From assembly GCA_947623455.1 (NCBI GenBank), contig OX392538.1, positions 32,797,001 through 32,861,000 on the forward strand: a DNA stretch of 64,000 nucleotides, in the 5' to 3' direction. Origin of the DNA: Mimachlamys varia (Eukaryota > Mollusca > Bivalvia > Pectinida > Pectinidae). A program made the position numbers and the translations under genes. Under the pieces are notes generated by a model that was not told where the DNA came from, searched no databases, and worked only from the letters and a program-made list of their open reading frames with translations. Positions 31,700 to 44,907 of the stretch are shown here, piece by piece (the first letter of the stretch is position 1; every line of letters begins with the position of its first letter).

Positions 31700-32320
31700 G
31701 TCTAACATTCGTTTCACTACCGTTTTTGCCTGGTCCCACAGCATGATCCGTTAGAGGTAACTAAATTTGGGATCTTGTTTTTTTCACTTCTTGCTTAGAG
31801 ATTTCTACTTAGTAATGTCTCCCTTGACAACACCTCGCTTTTGAACTTTAGTTGAGCGTTTGCTCATGTGAAGAAAGTTTTTGGTCCTGTCCCCTGGCCG
31901 AGAGGAACCAGAATTCAAAACAAAAAGGTATTTACTTATTTATGGTATTTACCTTTTCCTGCTGATTGACGCTCAGAATGATGGGAGTGGATTGACTGGT
32001 TCAGCCGTTGTCAGTATAATGTGACCGGTTGGAGTGTACTCCCCATTCCTTCTTGATTGACGCTCGGATTGATGGGAGTGGATTGACTGGTTCAGCCATT
32101 GCCAGATTAATGTGACTGGTTGGGTGTACTCTCGAGGGCCTTTGGCAGTACCGCACAAGTTACGTACTGTTTCAAAGAGGAATACATGTACACGAACATA
32201 CCACACCCTCCCAAATACACACGCACGCAACACATACATTCACATTGCATACACAGGAGACCGTCTTTAAATGAGCTTAGCTGTTAATTGGACGTAGAAA
32301 AATAAACCAAACCAATCTAT
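31700..32320 (-). mobile_element. Dispersed repeat R6 with internal 91-bp duplication
   Basis: The block GATTGACGCTC through GATTGACTGGTTCAGCC occurs twice, 91 bp apart (near 31963 and 32054). A related copy lies at 55515-55790. The right end (complement of TTTCTACGTCCAATTAACAG) carries the GTCCAATTAACAGCTAAG-type terminus shared with 19205 and 52153. The frame at 31973-32239 is repeat sequence. Confidence 0.65.
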
Positions 32321-33289
32321 TCTAAAAAGTTGGGAACAAAATGTCCGAAACAGTAAAATCAGTTGTCAGAAAACATCGACATATTTCTAAAAGTAGATCT
32401 GCGATACTGTAGGCTTTCAGTGTGATGGGTATCATGTTGACCCATCCGTCTCTAAGTGTCATGTACGAGAAGAGGACAGTCTGTTTCAAAACACATGGTT
32501 TTGTTCTGAAACGTAGTGTTAAAATTTACTGGTATATGTACATAAATAACTATTCTAATATAAATTTGATTTCCCAGTGGAGGTTTCCAATCAAAGCTCT
32601 GAAATACCGACAGAGCAAGTGAGTAATTGAAACTTTCAATTCAAGAAATTACTGTCTGTGAATGTTACACGATTTTCCATTGTAGGGCAAAGTCTCCCGG
32701 CGAAACCTATACTTTCTCTTTGTAATTTGTGACGTAATCAACTAATACTGTAAAAAGTAGGACGTGAAACAGCCGTATTGCATGCAATCTAACCAACAAA
32801 AAAAATAATTTAAAAGTTCAATATTCTGCAGCAAACAATGCTGGTGGATTGCTAGGTTAATAAGAGACTATGCCGCCCTTTGCGACTGTCGTATGCCCTG
32901 AATAATTGCAGATCTCCCTCTTATTGGTTTTTCGTCACGTGATTATACCGTTTCTAGATATACAATATATAATTAGAAATTGATTTATTTACATTTTAAT
33001 TCTGTTTACGACGTTTGTCTTTGCAATCTTTATTTAATCTTACGTATTGTCGGTGGAATTCTCAATATCCAGGGGTTACGCTCATCTACGCTATCTACAC
33101 CTCTGAAATATGTCGTGGCAAAACTGAAGGCTCCGTGTACGCATATAGTGGTAACGAATTACGCACCAAAACATGTGTCCGTACATCGTGCATACATCGT
33201 GCACACACTATTCTCACATAGTGCACAAAACTGGGCGATCTAAAGATCGTTCTTCGTATATACCCTTCTGAAGTTTAAATAAAGGACAA
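32321..33289. other. Non-coding; isolated TTATTTACATTTT word at 32988
   Basis: No partner TIR was found. ACATCGTGCATACATCGTGC at 33183 is a short direct repeat, similar in wording to 34495-34520. Confidence 0.4.
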
Positions 33290-33780
33290 CAGACTCTTCT
33301 ACATCAGCTTCTTGATAGTAACATCACTGCTTCTCCAACCTATGGTTGTTACATGTCGCAGTTGATTCGATATTCTAACAATCTAACAACACAAGGATTT
33401 GAGAGATGCAGGTTGATCAGAACTATGGGCAAGTTTTATGGTCGCCATCTTTGTCTCATTGAGAAATATTCTATATATCTGTAAGTAATATGAAGAAAGA
33501 CGTTTTTGAGTGTGCTCATTAGTGTGTTTACTTGTGATTGACAATGATATTCGGTTCTCGTTTTGAGAACTTGTTTACTCGGATGTGACCAATATTTACA
33601 TGGCGGGTGTCGATGAAGCAGAAGGTGCTTACTCTTCTGGAACACCTGGTTTTAATCTCTTGTGCTTTTACGAGGGTCTCCATGTTAATCTTTCTTTTGT
33701 TCCTATTTTGCCTCTAGTTTAATCGATTTTTGGATTATGGTTTTGTTGACGCTTTTGTATTCTTTGGTTTTTTTTTCATT
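33290..33780 (+). mobile_element. RT-type retroelement 3' end, + strand, internally deleted
   Basis: CGCAGTTGATTCGATATTCT is followed directly by TAACAACACAAGGATTTGAG, so a segment of the RT tail is missing relative to the copies at 3764 and 11797. The end of the element is GTTTTGTTGACGCTTTTGTA near 33760. Confidence 0.7.
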
Positions 33781-35087
33781 TGTGTGCACGATTTGGTATA
33801 ACTGGTCGATACATTTTTTGGATTGAAAATAATATGGAACCGAAGGCCTCTTGTCGAAACTTAATATAAATTCGCATCATATTAATTGGGATTAATTTTA
33901 CAATATACAGTTAACTGTATTACAGGGACCATGCGACAGTCAAGAACGGGTTTAGCTTCGGTAACAGAACAGGTAAATGTAACATGCCGGAGTTATCTAC
34001 CTGCCCTGTGTCTGTCGATCCGCTCCGCGACGACAACTCTAATCAAAGTTACCGAGTGACCGTTATGAAAACAAAACTGGACAATTATAATTAGTTTTTA
34101 AACCCTTCACTTTATCTGTGTTTTCACACCTAGGCAAGTGTTGTAAGTGTCCCCGGCCAGAGACCTATACATATATGGTCTATCTACCAGTATACATGTA
34201 ACTTGGGAAACATTGGCATTGTTTACTTGAATCAGAACGGGTCAATATGTGCTGAAAGTTTTCATGTAAAAAAAAAAGACAAAAACTACAAAAAAGACCA
34301 TTAATAATTCTAAGGAAAACATTGATAGAAATAACAGCTAATACATGTAGTTAAAATATAGAAATATGCTTAAAATACTAGCATGAAACCGTATAGATTG
34401 CTAAGCAGTTTCTCAATTTACACCAACCACAATTGTCATCTCACCATGTTAGCTTACCGTGCGTAAGAGATGATCGCCCAGGATAGCATCGTTCTCACAT
34501 CGTGCGCACACCGCACATCGTGTAACGTTGTGCGATCCCATTACTGTAAAGAACAACTTTAAATAATATGTTATTTCATAGCATTCGGTAAGTTCGCTAT
34601 AGCGATTGACATGTTATAAGTCAGGGGAGCTTATTTGATGAAGACATAAGACTTAATGCCTTGTTATTGACTACCTTAAACTATTTATGTGGCATTTTGA
34701 TAGCTTATGCACACGTTCATTATACCCAAATTACATAACAGATACATTTATATTCTGATTTTTGATAAGGGTCTTACTATAACGTATCAGGGGATTGGTT
34801 GTAATTAAGGGTGATTATTGCATGTTTAAGGGGGCTTGTTGAACCATAAGCTCACACAATCCATTATCAAATTTTGATAACTTGCTTTCTTAATTTGGGA
34901 ATCCAGAAAGGCGTTACAGTACTTTGAGTACTTTGATTTTTGACATACGCGTCATTTTTCAAACGTGGGACTAGACAACGATTGAAATTCATGTAATATA
35001 TAAAAAGACTTAGAAAGACATGATTTTTTTAATATTTAGAATTTATATTATACTTAAGGCTGTTTTTAAATAACAATAGTAATTTGA
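33781..35087. other. Non-coding, nothing recognised
   Basis: CAGTACTTTGAGTACTTTGA at 34918 resembles the word at 1440. No exon. Confidence 0.4.
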
Positions 35088-35405
35088 AGTTCTTATATAC
35101 CGCTTTATCACGACCTTAAACGCTGCCTCAAAGCGGTTCACAAATTACTATCTGTGGTTATAGGGCCTTAGCAACCAGCAAATATCGTCCTGGGGATCTT
35201 ACGACCGGTGCTGCCATTTTTGTGCTCACAGATAGCATTCTAAAATGTATAGCACTACCCAACGACGTACTCATTAACAGCTGAGTAGACTGGCACAAGC
35301 AGAGTAAAGTATCTTGCTCAAGGATACAACTTAAGAACCGGAACTCGAACTCGCAACCCTTCGATCACGAGCCCGGCGTCCTGCCACTAAACCATCGTGC
35401 CTCGC
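35088..35405 (-). mobile_element. SINE family 4, full-length copy
   Basis: On the minus strand it starts GCGAGGCACGATGGTTTAGT (box A-like) with GGGTTGCGAGTTCGAGTTCC (box B-like), then the body CTTTACTCTGCTTGTGCCAG and the tail end TAAAGCGGTATATAAGAACT. Confidence 0.8.
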
Positions 35406-36078
35406 AGTGCTGTAAGTGTGTTTTGATTGTGTAAAACAAGAATAACGATATAACAAAATCACAATGATTCTAACCTATTAAATCTCACACATAAATTTAC
35501 GAAAATTGATTTGTACAAACCACAGAGGAATCGCGTGAGATGTTTGTACAGAGCGGGATTGTTAGATAAATCCCATTTTGTGACATATTAAAACGGAACT
35601 ATCAATAGAATTTTAAAATTTGACATTTTAATCGGAAAACAATTAAAGAGATATTCTATATAATATGATACGCCTTACTTCGTTATTGAGCAATCCCAAG
35701 GGTTGTCAAAACTATCATTAAAACTAAAACAAAACTAAAATGTAACTTGACAATATGCATGATATGTTTCAAAATTACCCTTGAGTTTCCTTTCCATTTT
35801 TTATATCTAATCTGAGGAATACATTCAGGAAATTTGATGAAGGTCTTTGGATAAACACTTCAAATATAATGCGGCATATACCCACAAGTTTCGTCTAATC
35901 TGTCGAGAAGAGAAGTTGTTTTTATACAATTGTTTTCATTCCTAAAGTAATAGTATGATACAGTATTGGAAGCGGGGGAGGAGAGCTGGAAATTTAATTA
36001 TCCATGGAAATAGATAACCTATTCAGGACTTGTGGAGTGATAGATTAATGTTGGCATCATATAAATAGAAGTTACACA
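35406..36078. other. Non-coding, nothing recognised
   Basis: No supported feature. Confidence 0.45.
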
Positions 36079-36230
36079 ACGAGTGGTTGTTTGATATGGA
36101 ATTTAGTTCACTCGAGTTAATTATCTTTTAAAAGTTACAAAAGACACGCGCTTTAGCGAGTGTCTTTTGTAACTTTTCAAAAATAGTTAACAAGAGTGAA
36201 ATAAATTCCATATCCAATAACCACGAGTCG
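36079..36230. repeat. Long hairpin
   Basis: CGAGTGGTTGTTTGATATGG pairs with CCATATCCAATAACCACGAG. The apex AAAAGTTACAAAAGACACGCG pairs almost perfectly with GAGTGTCTTTTGTAACTTTT. Confidence 0.8.
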
Positions 36231-36340
36231 TGTGACCTGTTTCTACGCAGTGGCAGGGTTGTTTTCTGCGAACCGCGGATGATATTTGCGCGAAAAAACA
36301 TCATCTCATATATATCTCGTATGTATTCCCGCGAAATATT

Positions 36341-36412
36341 GACGACGTCAACAATCGATGACGACGTCAACAATAAGCACGTTGCATTGACCCACGTGAT
36401 TTCCTATAAAAG
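36341..36412 (+). promoter_or_regulatory. Promoter-like cluster beside the 36.1-kb hairpin
   Basis: GACGACGTCAACAAT occurs twice (36341-36355 and 36360-36374), giving two CRE-like cores. CACGTG follows at 36393 and TATAAAAG at 36405. The order CRE, E-box, TATA matches that in body a (3223, 3241, 3279). No downstream exon was found, so this is a motif cluster only. Confidence 0.35.
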
Positions 36413-36449
36413 TTCAACCTTTCAACCTTTCAACCAATCAAAAGTCCGG

Positions 36450-37114
36450 AAGGTCATATTTCGCTAGAGGTATATAACATATATTTATCCAACAGTAAGC
36501 ACGTTCATACAATGGTCTGAGAGTGGAATAACACGGGGTATTGTGGTAGAAGTAAAAATATTCAATCTGAAGTTACCGATTTCTGTTATAAACATCACAT
36601 TGTTTACTGGGTGCATATCCCTACCATAGCAACAAAATGGCGTCACCATGCAGCGATAGAAGAAATATAGTGTTTTGTGGAAAGTTGGGATGCAGACATG
36701 AACGCTCCCACGGGTGAAAAACAAAAAACAAAAATCTATGAATTAAAACTGGTATAACAATGTAGAATTACTGTATTCCATATGTTTTCTGTCGAACAAG
36801 CGGGTTATTTTCTTAGAACAATGTTTGCTAAATCTTAACCAAATCGTATACATCTCAAGTACACACTTAACTGATATATATTCTCATGACAAGAATTACA
36901 TATGTATCATCGATGAATAGTCGAACAGTCCTTAAGAGATTTTGTCAAGTTAAACAACTCACTTGTAAATTGTAGATCCAGAAACATGTAAGTACAAAAA
37001 GGGATGTAGTTCCCGTCATCAGCAGCAAAAGTTGAGTGGGAGAATTTATGTGATACTGTATTTACCTGCTCATAATGTCGCAGATAACCAATATGTGGCG
37101 GAGCGTGCTTTTTG
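36450..37114. other. Non-coding, nothing recognised
   Basis: No supported feature. Confidence 0.45.
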
Positions 37115-37180
37115 CAATCGGGAATCGTCGGCACTTTCCGTAAACGATCGTTTACAAAAAGTACCGACGGTTCCCGATTG
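37115..37180. repeat. Near-perfect hairpin
   Basis: CAATCGGGAATCGTCGGCAC pairs with GTACCGACGGTTCCCGATTG, and TAAACG pairs with CGTTTA around an AT loop. Confidence 0.85.
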
Positions 37181-37424
37181 GTGCTCCCCGAAGATTCTAT
37201 GTAAAGACGGTACCTATGGCATGCGGACTATAATTGAGAAGTGGACTATACACACGTTCATGCAATAACAATAACCTCTATCAAAACAGATAAGCTATAA
37301 GCTTGTCTATGAGCTTGACAAAAACTCAAGAAAAATATGGACGTGAGTACATGTATATACATAAGTATATGACAAACAAGAAACTTAGATATTGGATATA
37401 TGGTATATCACATTTAAACAAGTC

Positions 37425-37490
37425 AGAGAATACCGAAGCATCTGGAAAACCATTATCCGAACTCAAAAGCGAGCAGACAGGGCAAAAATA
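37425..37490 (-). mobile_element. RT-type retroelement 3'-terminal fragment
   Basis: GAGAATACCGAAGCATCTGG and CATTATCCGAACTCAAAAGC are the extreme 3' end only. Confidence 0.55.
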
Positions 37491-38190
37491 ATTAAAAGAC
37501 TTCATATATATTTTTATTCTTCTTCTTTAACATTTTGGATAATTTTCAACTGTTCTGTTACACTTCGTAATTCGAAAGCGGTTTTTTACATTTACTTTGA
37601 AACGCGGTTAGACAATTGCCTTTCAAAGTACTTTTTATTCAATATTCATGAGTTCTATTTCTTCAATCCTAAATTCTACGATTGAATTGGACTGCAGGGA
37701 TATTGAGTTGGCTTTTAAGTACACTAAATATAAGTGTATATATACTAACAGTTTCCAAATAAGGAAATAGCATTCCAAGAAAGACACATTCATAAGCAAG
37801 AGTACAAAATCCTTCAGAGTATTCCCTTATGAACATTTTTCTGAATAATACACCTAGAAGCTTTGGCTTTTTGCCAATTAAAATAAAAAAGTATTAGAAA
37901 TGAGAAATTATGAACATGTTATGATGCACTTGGGAATAATTAAAGTAGCATGAAATTTTCTGGGCTCGTGGATCAAATTGCTCATCGCAGAGATAAGTAC
38001 GAAACGCAGTTGGCTTTACAACACAAAAATACTATGTAGATGTAATGAAAATAGGTCATTCACGTAACGTTTATTTTCCGATTGGGCTTATGCTACTTAG
38101 CTTTGCTAACTATTATAATTCGGTCTCAACTGGAAACATATCCTTTTTCTACACTAATACTATTTACATCAATAGGTTAATTAACAAATA
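37491..38190. other. Non-coding, nothing recognised
   Basis: No supported feature. Confidence 0.45.
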
Positions 38191-38650
38191 CAGTGAAACC
38201 ACTCTTAAAACCACCTTAGGGACTACACTAAGAGGTAGTCTAATACTGAGGGTGACCATGCAGACAGATTTCTCTGAAATCCACCTTTTGACACGTTTTC
38301 ATGGTTCATTAACTAATATATAGGCTTTATAATGTTTAACACACAGTAATTGCAGCTTATGAGCCAATTTGACACCAAGATACAGCTTACTGATCTGACA
38401 TTTGACAGGTGTACACAGTGGAATACACAGCAAGTGACTTTGTGTTTGGTCGGTGGTCTGCATAGTGAGGTGAAACTTAATGCAAAAGTGGTATTTGGGA
38501 TTTTCAAAACTGGTCTTAATAGCAAGGTGGTCTTAATACTGAGGTGGTCTTAATAGTGAAGCTTAAAATACAAAGATATACAGAAGAGTTTTTCGGGACT
38601 GAAATAAAGTCGCCTTAATTCTGAGGTGGTCTTTAAGCGAAGTTTCACTG
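38191..38650. mobile_element. pogo-like MITE, copy 1
   Basis: CAGTGAAACC at 38191 and GTTTCACTG ending at 38650 are TIRs flanked by TA (38189-38190, 38651-38652). Subterminal GGTGGTCTTAATA words repeat several times near the right end. The CAGTGAAACC terminus with a TA duplication is typical of pogo/Tigger-type non-autonomous elements. Copy 2 is at 62734-63158. Confidence 0.85.
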
Positions 38651-38664
38651 TAAAAAACATAAAA

Positions 38665-38830
38665 GAAAAACCCAGCCTCCACAAAACCATAATCAGAACT
38701 TAAAATCGATTAAACCAGAGGCAAAGTATGAACAAAGAAAATACTTACACGAAGACCTTTGAAAAAAGTACAAAAATATAAGACCAGGCGTTTCGGAAGA
38801 GTAAGCGTCTACTGTTTCATCGACGAAACG
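38665..38830 (-). mobile_element. RT-type retroelement 3' fragment
   Basis: CAACAAAACC-like end (CCACAAAACCATAATCAGAA) plus GGAAGAGTAAGCGTCTACTG are present. Confidence 0.6.
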
Positions 38831-40349
38831 AACCTTACTTACAGAAGCAATGGATGGTTCTCAAATCCCCTGTACAATTTCAAAACAGGCGAAGATAGGA
38901 CAATCATTTCAAGAGATAGAACTTCCAAGTAACATGAAATCTGATGAGGAAATGAAACTGATTCTGAACGATTCATTTTATTTTTGAGAGTGGCGGGACC
39001 TAAATGTAAGCACATATTGGATAAAATACAATAATTTCTTAAACTAAATCAGATGGTTGTATGAAAAACACACACGACATTAGCACCTATGTAATTTGAA
39101 TAACATACAATCGAGCCTAATAATGAATTAAACTGCATCATATAGCTGTTTCGTCCTTCTAGGACTCGTCAGTGATGCTAAGCAGAGGCATTAAAAAGCG
39201 AAGCCTATGAGGCGACTGAGGAAAAAAACTGGCCGAACCGAGACAGGGAAATGCACTAGCCCTATGGTTCAATATTTTTATTTTTTTTTTATTTTTTTTA
39301 AATCATCATTCAATACATCAGGGAAGCCGTAATATTGCCACCTACCTACTGGAATACCTGTAGTGCCCCTGCGTCACATGAAATAAATACAGGTTTTCCA
39401 AACCCTTCTTTAGTGTTGATAATATTCTACTACTAGACTACTACGACTGGATGTCAAACAAACAGCCCCAATCCCCGTTACAGATTTATTTACTCTTTCG
39501 TGAAGAATCATTACCTTAATTCGCTCAATGTGATTTCGAAATGTTTATATCTGATCAATCCAGTCACTTTGTCCGGCAGGGGACAGCACCTATGGGAGGA
39601 ACAACACGGTGTGATGTATACCCCTACTGCACGTCCTAGACATTTGTATAACATGTTGCTATGACAATGTTTGGCAACGAAATACTGTGTACCAATAAGT
39701 ACCAATATTGCATGGCAACGAAACGTTAATACAGATAAAAAGAGTTGGACGTCAGTTCAGTTGATTACGTGGGAAATGTCACGTAAAATTGTTGGATGTA
39801 CTGCAGTCCTTTGTTAGATTGATGCATGTTTAATCTGAGTTATTATTTTATTATTGTAATAGGTGTGTCTATGAAATACGTGTAAGTAAATATGACTGTG
39901 TATGTGAAAAAATCATGAGGGACTTCCGTTACTAGGCTATATAAACTATACAGGATTGTGTTAATTATGTTATTCATCCAATGGAACAAAGCACACACAT
40001 AATAACTTTATTCGGGAGAATAAATACATTTATGTACTAAAAAGAAGGGATGAACGCATTTTATCTTGGGAATAACAAAAAGAAATTTACTTTGTTAAAC
40101 AGGAATACCAAAATAATAAGTTTGGGTAAAAAAAAATTAATTTACTTCGACCACGGAAAATAACGCTCAAAGAAACTTTGTCGAACGACGTATGTGCATA
40201 TTTTTATTTGAGGGAGGTAAATTGAGAAATAGATTATTAGGATTGCGTCCTGAGGATGGTTTCAAGGTCTGAGGACAGAACGCTTTTCAATATACACAGG
40301 TTAATTCTCTTCACCCAAAGTAGCATTCAAATCTTTTTAATTCGAAGTA
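38831..40349. other. Non-coding; R5 fragment at 39100-39200, A/T-runs at 39270-39300
   Basis: TTCGTCCTTCTAGGACTCGTC at 39150 is the R5 core. The rest is unrecognised. Confidence 0.45.
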
Positions 40350-40355
40350 AATAAA

Positions 40356-40842
40356 TAAATATACAACATTTGATATAGCGCCTTAAATAGCTAACATAAG
40401 TCACTCTATAGTCGTTTACAGTGCATAGGTATACAATTCTTATAAAATCAATACAATTAACACATACAGTTCTATCATATACAATTCTGAGGAGTTCACA
40501 AGAGCTACCTTATCAGGCGCTAACAACTTGTCCTATACCACTTGGCTAATATCTCTTTATGTGTGTGTATGTATGCATGTGTGCTGGAGATGAATTGTGT
40601 TCTGTTTGTAGTTGGACCGTTTTTCCAACGGCATCTTTTATAGTGCCACCTAACTTGAATGCTACAGCACAGATACTGCAACACCCATCCCAGACCATTT
40701 TTTACAACCTAGGTTGTATGGGTTGTGTGAGCAGGAAAAAACACTTTCTCTGAATATTCTATGCGCATGACGATTTCGGGTTCGAACTCCGGCCGCCTGC
40801 ATGGAAGGCCGGAATGTTTACCACTCGACCAATCCGACCAAT
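40356..40842 (-). mobile_element. SINE family 1, full-length copy
   Basis: The head is at the right (GTTTACCACTCGACCAATCC complement) and the tail at the left (ATACAACATTTGATATAGCG). AAGTAAA flanks both ends and may be a short target duplication. Confidence 0.85.
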
Positions 40843-42678
40843 AAGTAAACAACAACATAATCATTATCAAATTATCACAGGTAATAATCTAAACAAAGAT
40901 AAAAAAGCAACAATAAGATATTCAAAACATTAGTATTTTGTATATTATTTGTATCATCGGAATGATATAATATCTCTTTAATCGACCAATCTCACTTAGG
41001 ATGTAAACAATGGCGCATTTTCTTGTGAAGTAAGAACCGATGTTCATATTTATCTTTGATGGTATTTACCCAACATTGAAACGGGTTACTTTGATTTGTT
41101 TCCAAAGCTATAATTACGTGGAAAGCCATTTATCTATTTTTCCAATTTGCTAAACTTTTATTTGGTGCTTATAACGAAGCACGGCTTGAGCACATTTTTC
41201 ATTCACGACGTTTGAAATGTGCTAAAATTAGCGCTTAGATCAATAGATTGTGATGAATTTCCTCTTCCTTTTTCTGTTATTGAACTTTCAATCAGCGGGT
41301 TCGCTTTATCATTCAAACTTGTGTGTGAACTGAGATAGGGGAGCGTGAGTAATGTTTACAGTCTCCAGTTATATTAATCACTATCTGTTGGGTTCTGTCA
41401 GTTGGCACTGCCTTCCAAATCGTTCCCCTTTTTACCGTCAACACTATCTCCCCTTAGGCAAAAATGATGAACCTCTTAAGGATTTAAATCATATTATCCT
41501 AAAAAAAGACGAAAAGATAAAAAAAAAATCATTACTATTCCTCATTTTCATAACAGCATGTATGATTGGATGAGACTAATCACATGACATCATATCATCA
41601 CCCAGCGCCACACGTTTTGTGGCGTGTGAACTAAACCAATAAACCGTTGGAGAACTTTGACCGGAACTTTATTTTAATTGTGTGGCTCAATAGCACATTA
41701 TCTTAGTCGGTGCTAAGCGAGTGTGTTTTGTAACCGTTAAATACCATCTTACCATGCGTAAATACAGCTCGCCAAATAATGAAAATTGTTAATCCTTCCT
41801 TTCTTTAGGTGAACGTTCCATCAAACCTGAAGATCGTGAATAATAAAGTCGGCAAAACTTGCCATTTCATGTAATCTGCAAAAGCTAGGTATTACAATAG
41901 GGCAATGCTAATGCGTCTGTTGTAAGTTTGTTGATGTATCACTTGGACATACTGGTTTGACCTTGTACTAAAAGATAGGCAATGGACACAGTTATCTTTG
42001 TCCTTGTAAATGTCATACATAAAACCTTTTATCTGTAAATTTCTCCATCAAGCAGGCCAAACGTAACCTAATTATTTCATTAAAGGTCTGTTTATCATGG
42101 TAAAATCAGGATTTCGTGATGAGGAAATCACCGAACCCAAACTTTTGTATACGTGTCGCCACAATATACAGCAGACCTTTCGTTTAACAGCCAGTTTGAT
42201 GGTTCTTTTTCCTGTTGTTGTGTTTCATGTCGAAACACCATTATAGAATGGCAGGTGATAGGCAGCTGATGAGACCATATAATGATCGAGGTACGGGAAT
42301 AAACCTATGTTTAAAGAGCGTTGCGAGGCCAATATAACCGATAATAGCCGTACGGATATGATTGCAACTCGTTATAAGGGATGGAGGGGAGTTGATGATG
42401 GACACCTTGTATCAGCTTCCCCGGTGCAGACGAGAAAAAACACACAGTCTGTATTGGTGTCCTTTATATTCAATGTGTATTTGATAAATGTGTTACGTAG
42501 GTACATTTAAAGTCTGGATTTTGTATTGCCTTGAGATTTGGATTATTATAGTAAAGACGTAGTACACATGAACTAGAGCAGATATTTTATTTTCAGAGAG
42601 TATGAATATAGGATGGGAGTGGTATTTATCAAAGGTACGAAAATTAAGTTTAACGCCCTAATAACAGGTAAGGTTTGG
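40843..42678. other. Non-coding, no supported gene
   Basis: GCGCCACACG and GTGGCGTGTG near 41608-41630 form a small inverted pair. Frames at 41352 and 42307 lack domain character. Confidence 0.45.
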
Positions 42679-42858
42679 TTTGGTTTTGGTTTATTTAGTT
42701 TTACGTCATATTAACAGCCAGGGTCATTTAATGACGTGCCAGGTTTTGGAGTTGGAGGAAAGCCGGAGTACCCGGTGAAAACCACCGACAACCCAGAGGT
42801 GGAGGGCTAGTGGTAGAATGTCGGAACACCTTAACCACGCGGCCACTGCGGCCCTAAC
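42679..42858 (-). mobile_element. SINE family 3 copy with TTTGG-rich tail
   Basis: It has GTTTTACGTCATATTAACAG, CCAGGGTCATTTAATGACG, GGAGGAAAGCCGGAGTACCC and the head complement CACCTTAACCACGCGGCC. A (GGTTT)n-like tail lies at 42670-42700. Confidence 0.75.
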
Positions 42859-43685
42859 GTAAGATCAATTTAGGACATAACTGTGTGTTGAATACAGGAT
42901 ATGTTGGTGTACTTGATGAAGTTATTCATAATGATAGGAATAAAGCCGAATAAAGTATTTTTTAAGTTTATAACGTAAAAAATGACGTCGCCTTTTATAA
43001 CGTCGCTTTCTAATTGGCTGATGAAGTAGCGTATTAATTTGTAAGAGAAAAGAGTCTATCAAGAAAATGAATTTTTGCAGGTTATAAATTAAATTATAAG
43101 GATTTAACTTGAATCTAAAAGCGAACTGTACTCTCATCTTCGCGGTTTATATAGAGTACACTCAGTTTTTTGTGTGTTATACCTCAATAACATAAAAAAT
43201 AAATTCAAGTTAATCCTTAAATGATACGAACAATTAAGTAAAAACAGATTTATTTAAAGAAGAACAGATATATAGAAGCACATACTAAAGTATTTAATTC
43301 ACAACTAAATTAAAACAAAGAAAGCTTGATGAACATAAACTATAAATGCAATATTCTCTGTCATGGAAAGACCAAAGTGCATCAAACAGCTTTCATTAGA
43401 ATGAAAAAATAGTGGGAGAAACAACTATAACGTAATTCTAATTCTGTCTGAATGAGCAGTAATACATAGTTACACCAGTAGAAACTGATGAAATTTGATA
43501 TAAGAACAAATAAAAATTAACAAAAACTATTTGGCGAATTACAGCCCCGCACTGATTTGACCGCCTTAACCAATATGAACCTATACCCAAATGATGAATT
43601 TTCAGTAATTTTTCAGTTTAAGTGGTTGACACAGGTCGAACTTTCCTTCGATGCAAGTCAAAGGTTAAATTCAAGTCAGTGTGAC
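42859..43685. other. Non-coding, nothing recognised
   Basis: No supported feature. Confidence 0.45.
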
Positions 43686-44015
43686 CAACTTTTGATACGA
43701 GTAAGTGTCTTCTGCTCTATAGGTGACACACGCCGTGTTAATATATGTTACATCTAAGTAGATGTCACGTCCTCAGAGTGAGAATGGAGGCATCATTCTC
43801 AATCACAACAAATAAGCATCTTCTAAAACAATCAGAGAATACCAAAGTGTCAACAAAACCATAATCCGAACTCAAAATCGATTAAACTAGGGACAAAATA
43901 GGAACAAAAGAAATATTTACATGGAAACACTCGTAAAAGCACAAGAGTATAAGACCAGTTGTTCCGGAAGAGTAAGCGTTTTCTGCTTCATCGACGACAC
44001 CCGCCATGCCCACCT
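43686..44015 (-). mobile_element. RT-type retroelement 3' fragments, two abutting
   Basis: 43686-43825 is a diverged copy of the conserved 3' region (AAGTGTCTTCTGCTCTATAG). 43830-44015 is a better-preserved one (GAATACCAAAGTGTCAACAA, GTTCCGGAAGAGTAAGCG). Both lie in the same orientation, repeating the tandem pattern seen at 27 and 30 kb. Confidence 0.65.
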
Positions 44016-44907
44016 TCATTTAATAAAAGGGTACAGCATATTAATTTTCCCATATTCAAAGTAAGTCACCTTTTTTTTTTTATTAAAACAAAGTTTATAA
44101 CTTTATAACTCCTCGTGAAATCTGTTTTGGGAAAAGGCAGAGCAACATAAAACGTAGTCTTAAGCAATCTGTACTGAAAGCACGTCATAGTTGCATAAAT
44201 TGTCTGGTTCTTGCGTTTCAGACATAAAAAAGGAAAAGTAAATGTGATTTGTATCAACGACAAGACAGTGGCACACTTGTACTCTGTAAATTATTGACGT
44301 TTTTTATCATACATACACGTACAAGGCATTTATTTTGTTATAAATGCACTGCAATCTTCTTCGCCCCCCTATCAGTGTATTTCTGGTTTGTCTTCAGACA
44401 CAAATGTTTGTCCACAATTTCCTTAATATTTCAAACAGATGCAATAAAAACAAAAGCAATAACTGCACAGACAACTCTATCTAGCCAATCACACAAGCCA
44501 TTATTCACATGGTGAGATTTATCAGTTAGGACAAACAAAAGGAATGAAAGCATGTTGGAACTCTGCCATACTTTACTGGATAAGATATAAGCGTTTAACA
44601 TTATCCTTCATGTAACAATATCTTACCGAATCATCTACCGAGTTATATATTCCATAAGCTGTCATACACAATTGTTACTGCACGATATCAACTTATCCTT
44701 GGTTGCTTTCTTTAATAACTTCCACAGCAAGCTGAAGTCGTACACATATATATTTATCAATATACTTATCCTTTGGCAGATTTATTGAAAAATGTTGACA
44801 GTCGGAAACAGCATTACATCAAAGCTTTTAATAAAAAACATTTATATATATATAGTATTACAGATCGGCACGAGTAGCTTCAACACATTATTCCATACAC
44901 CGTTATG
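44016..44907. other. Non-coding, nothing recognised
   Basis: No supported feature. Confidence 0.45.

Noticed and set aside
31973..32239. 88-aa minus-strand frame with an internal repeat
   Set aside because: It is explained by the 91-bp duplication inside dispersed repeat R6.
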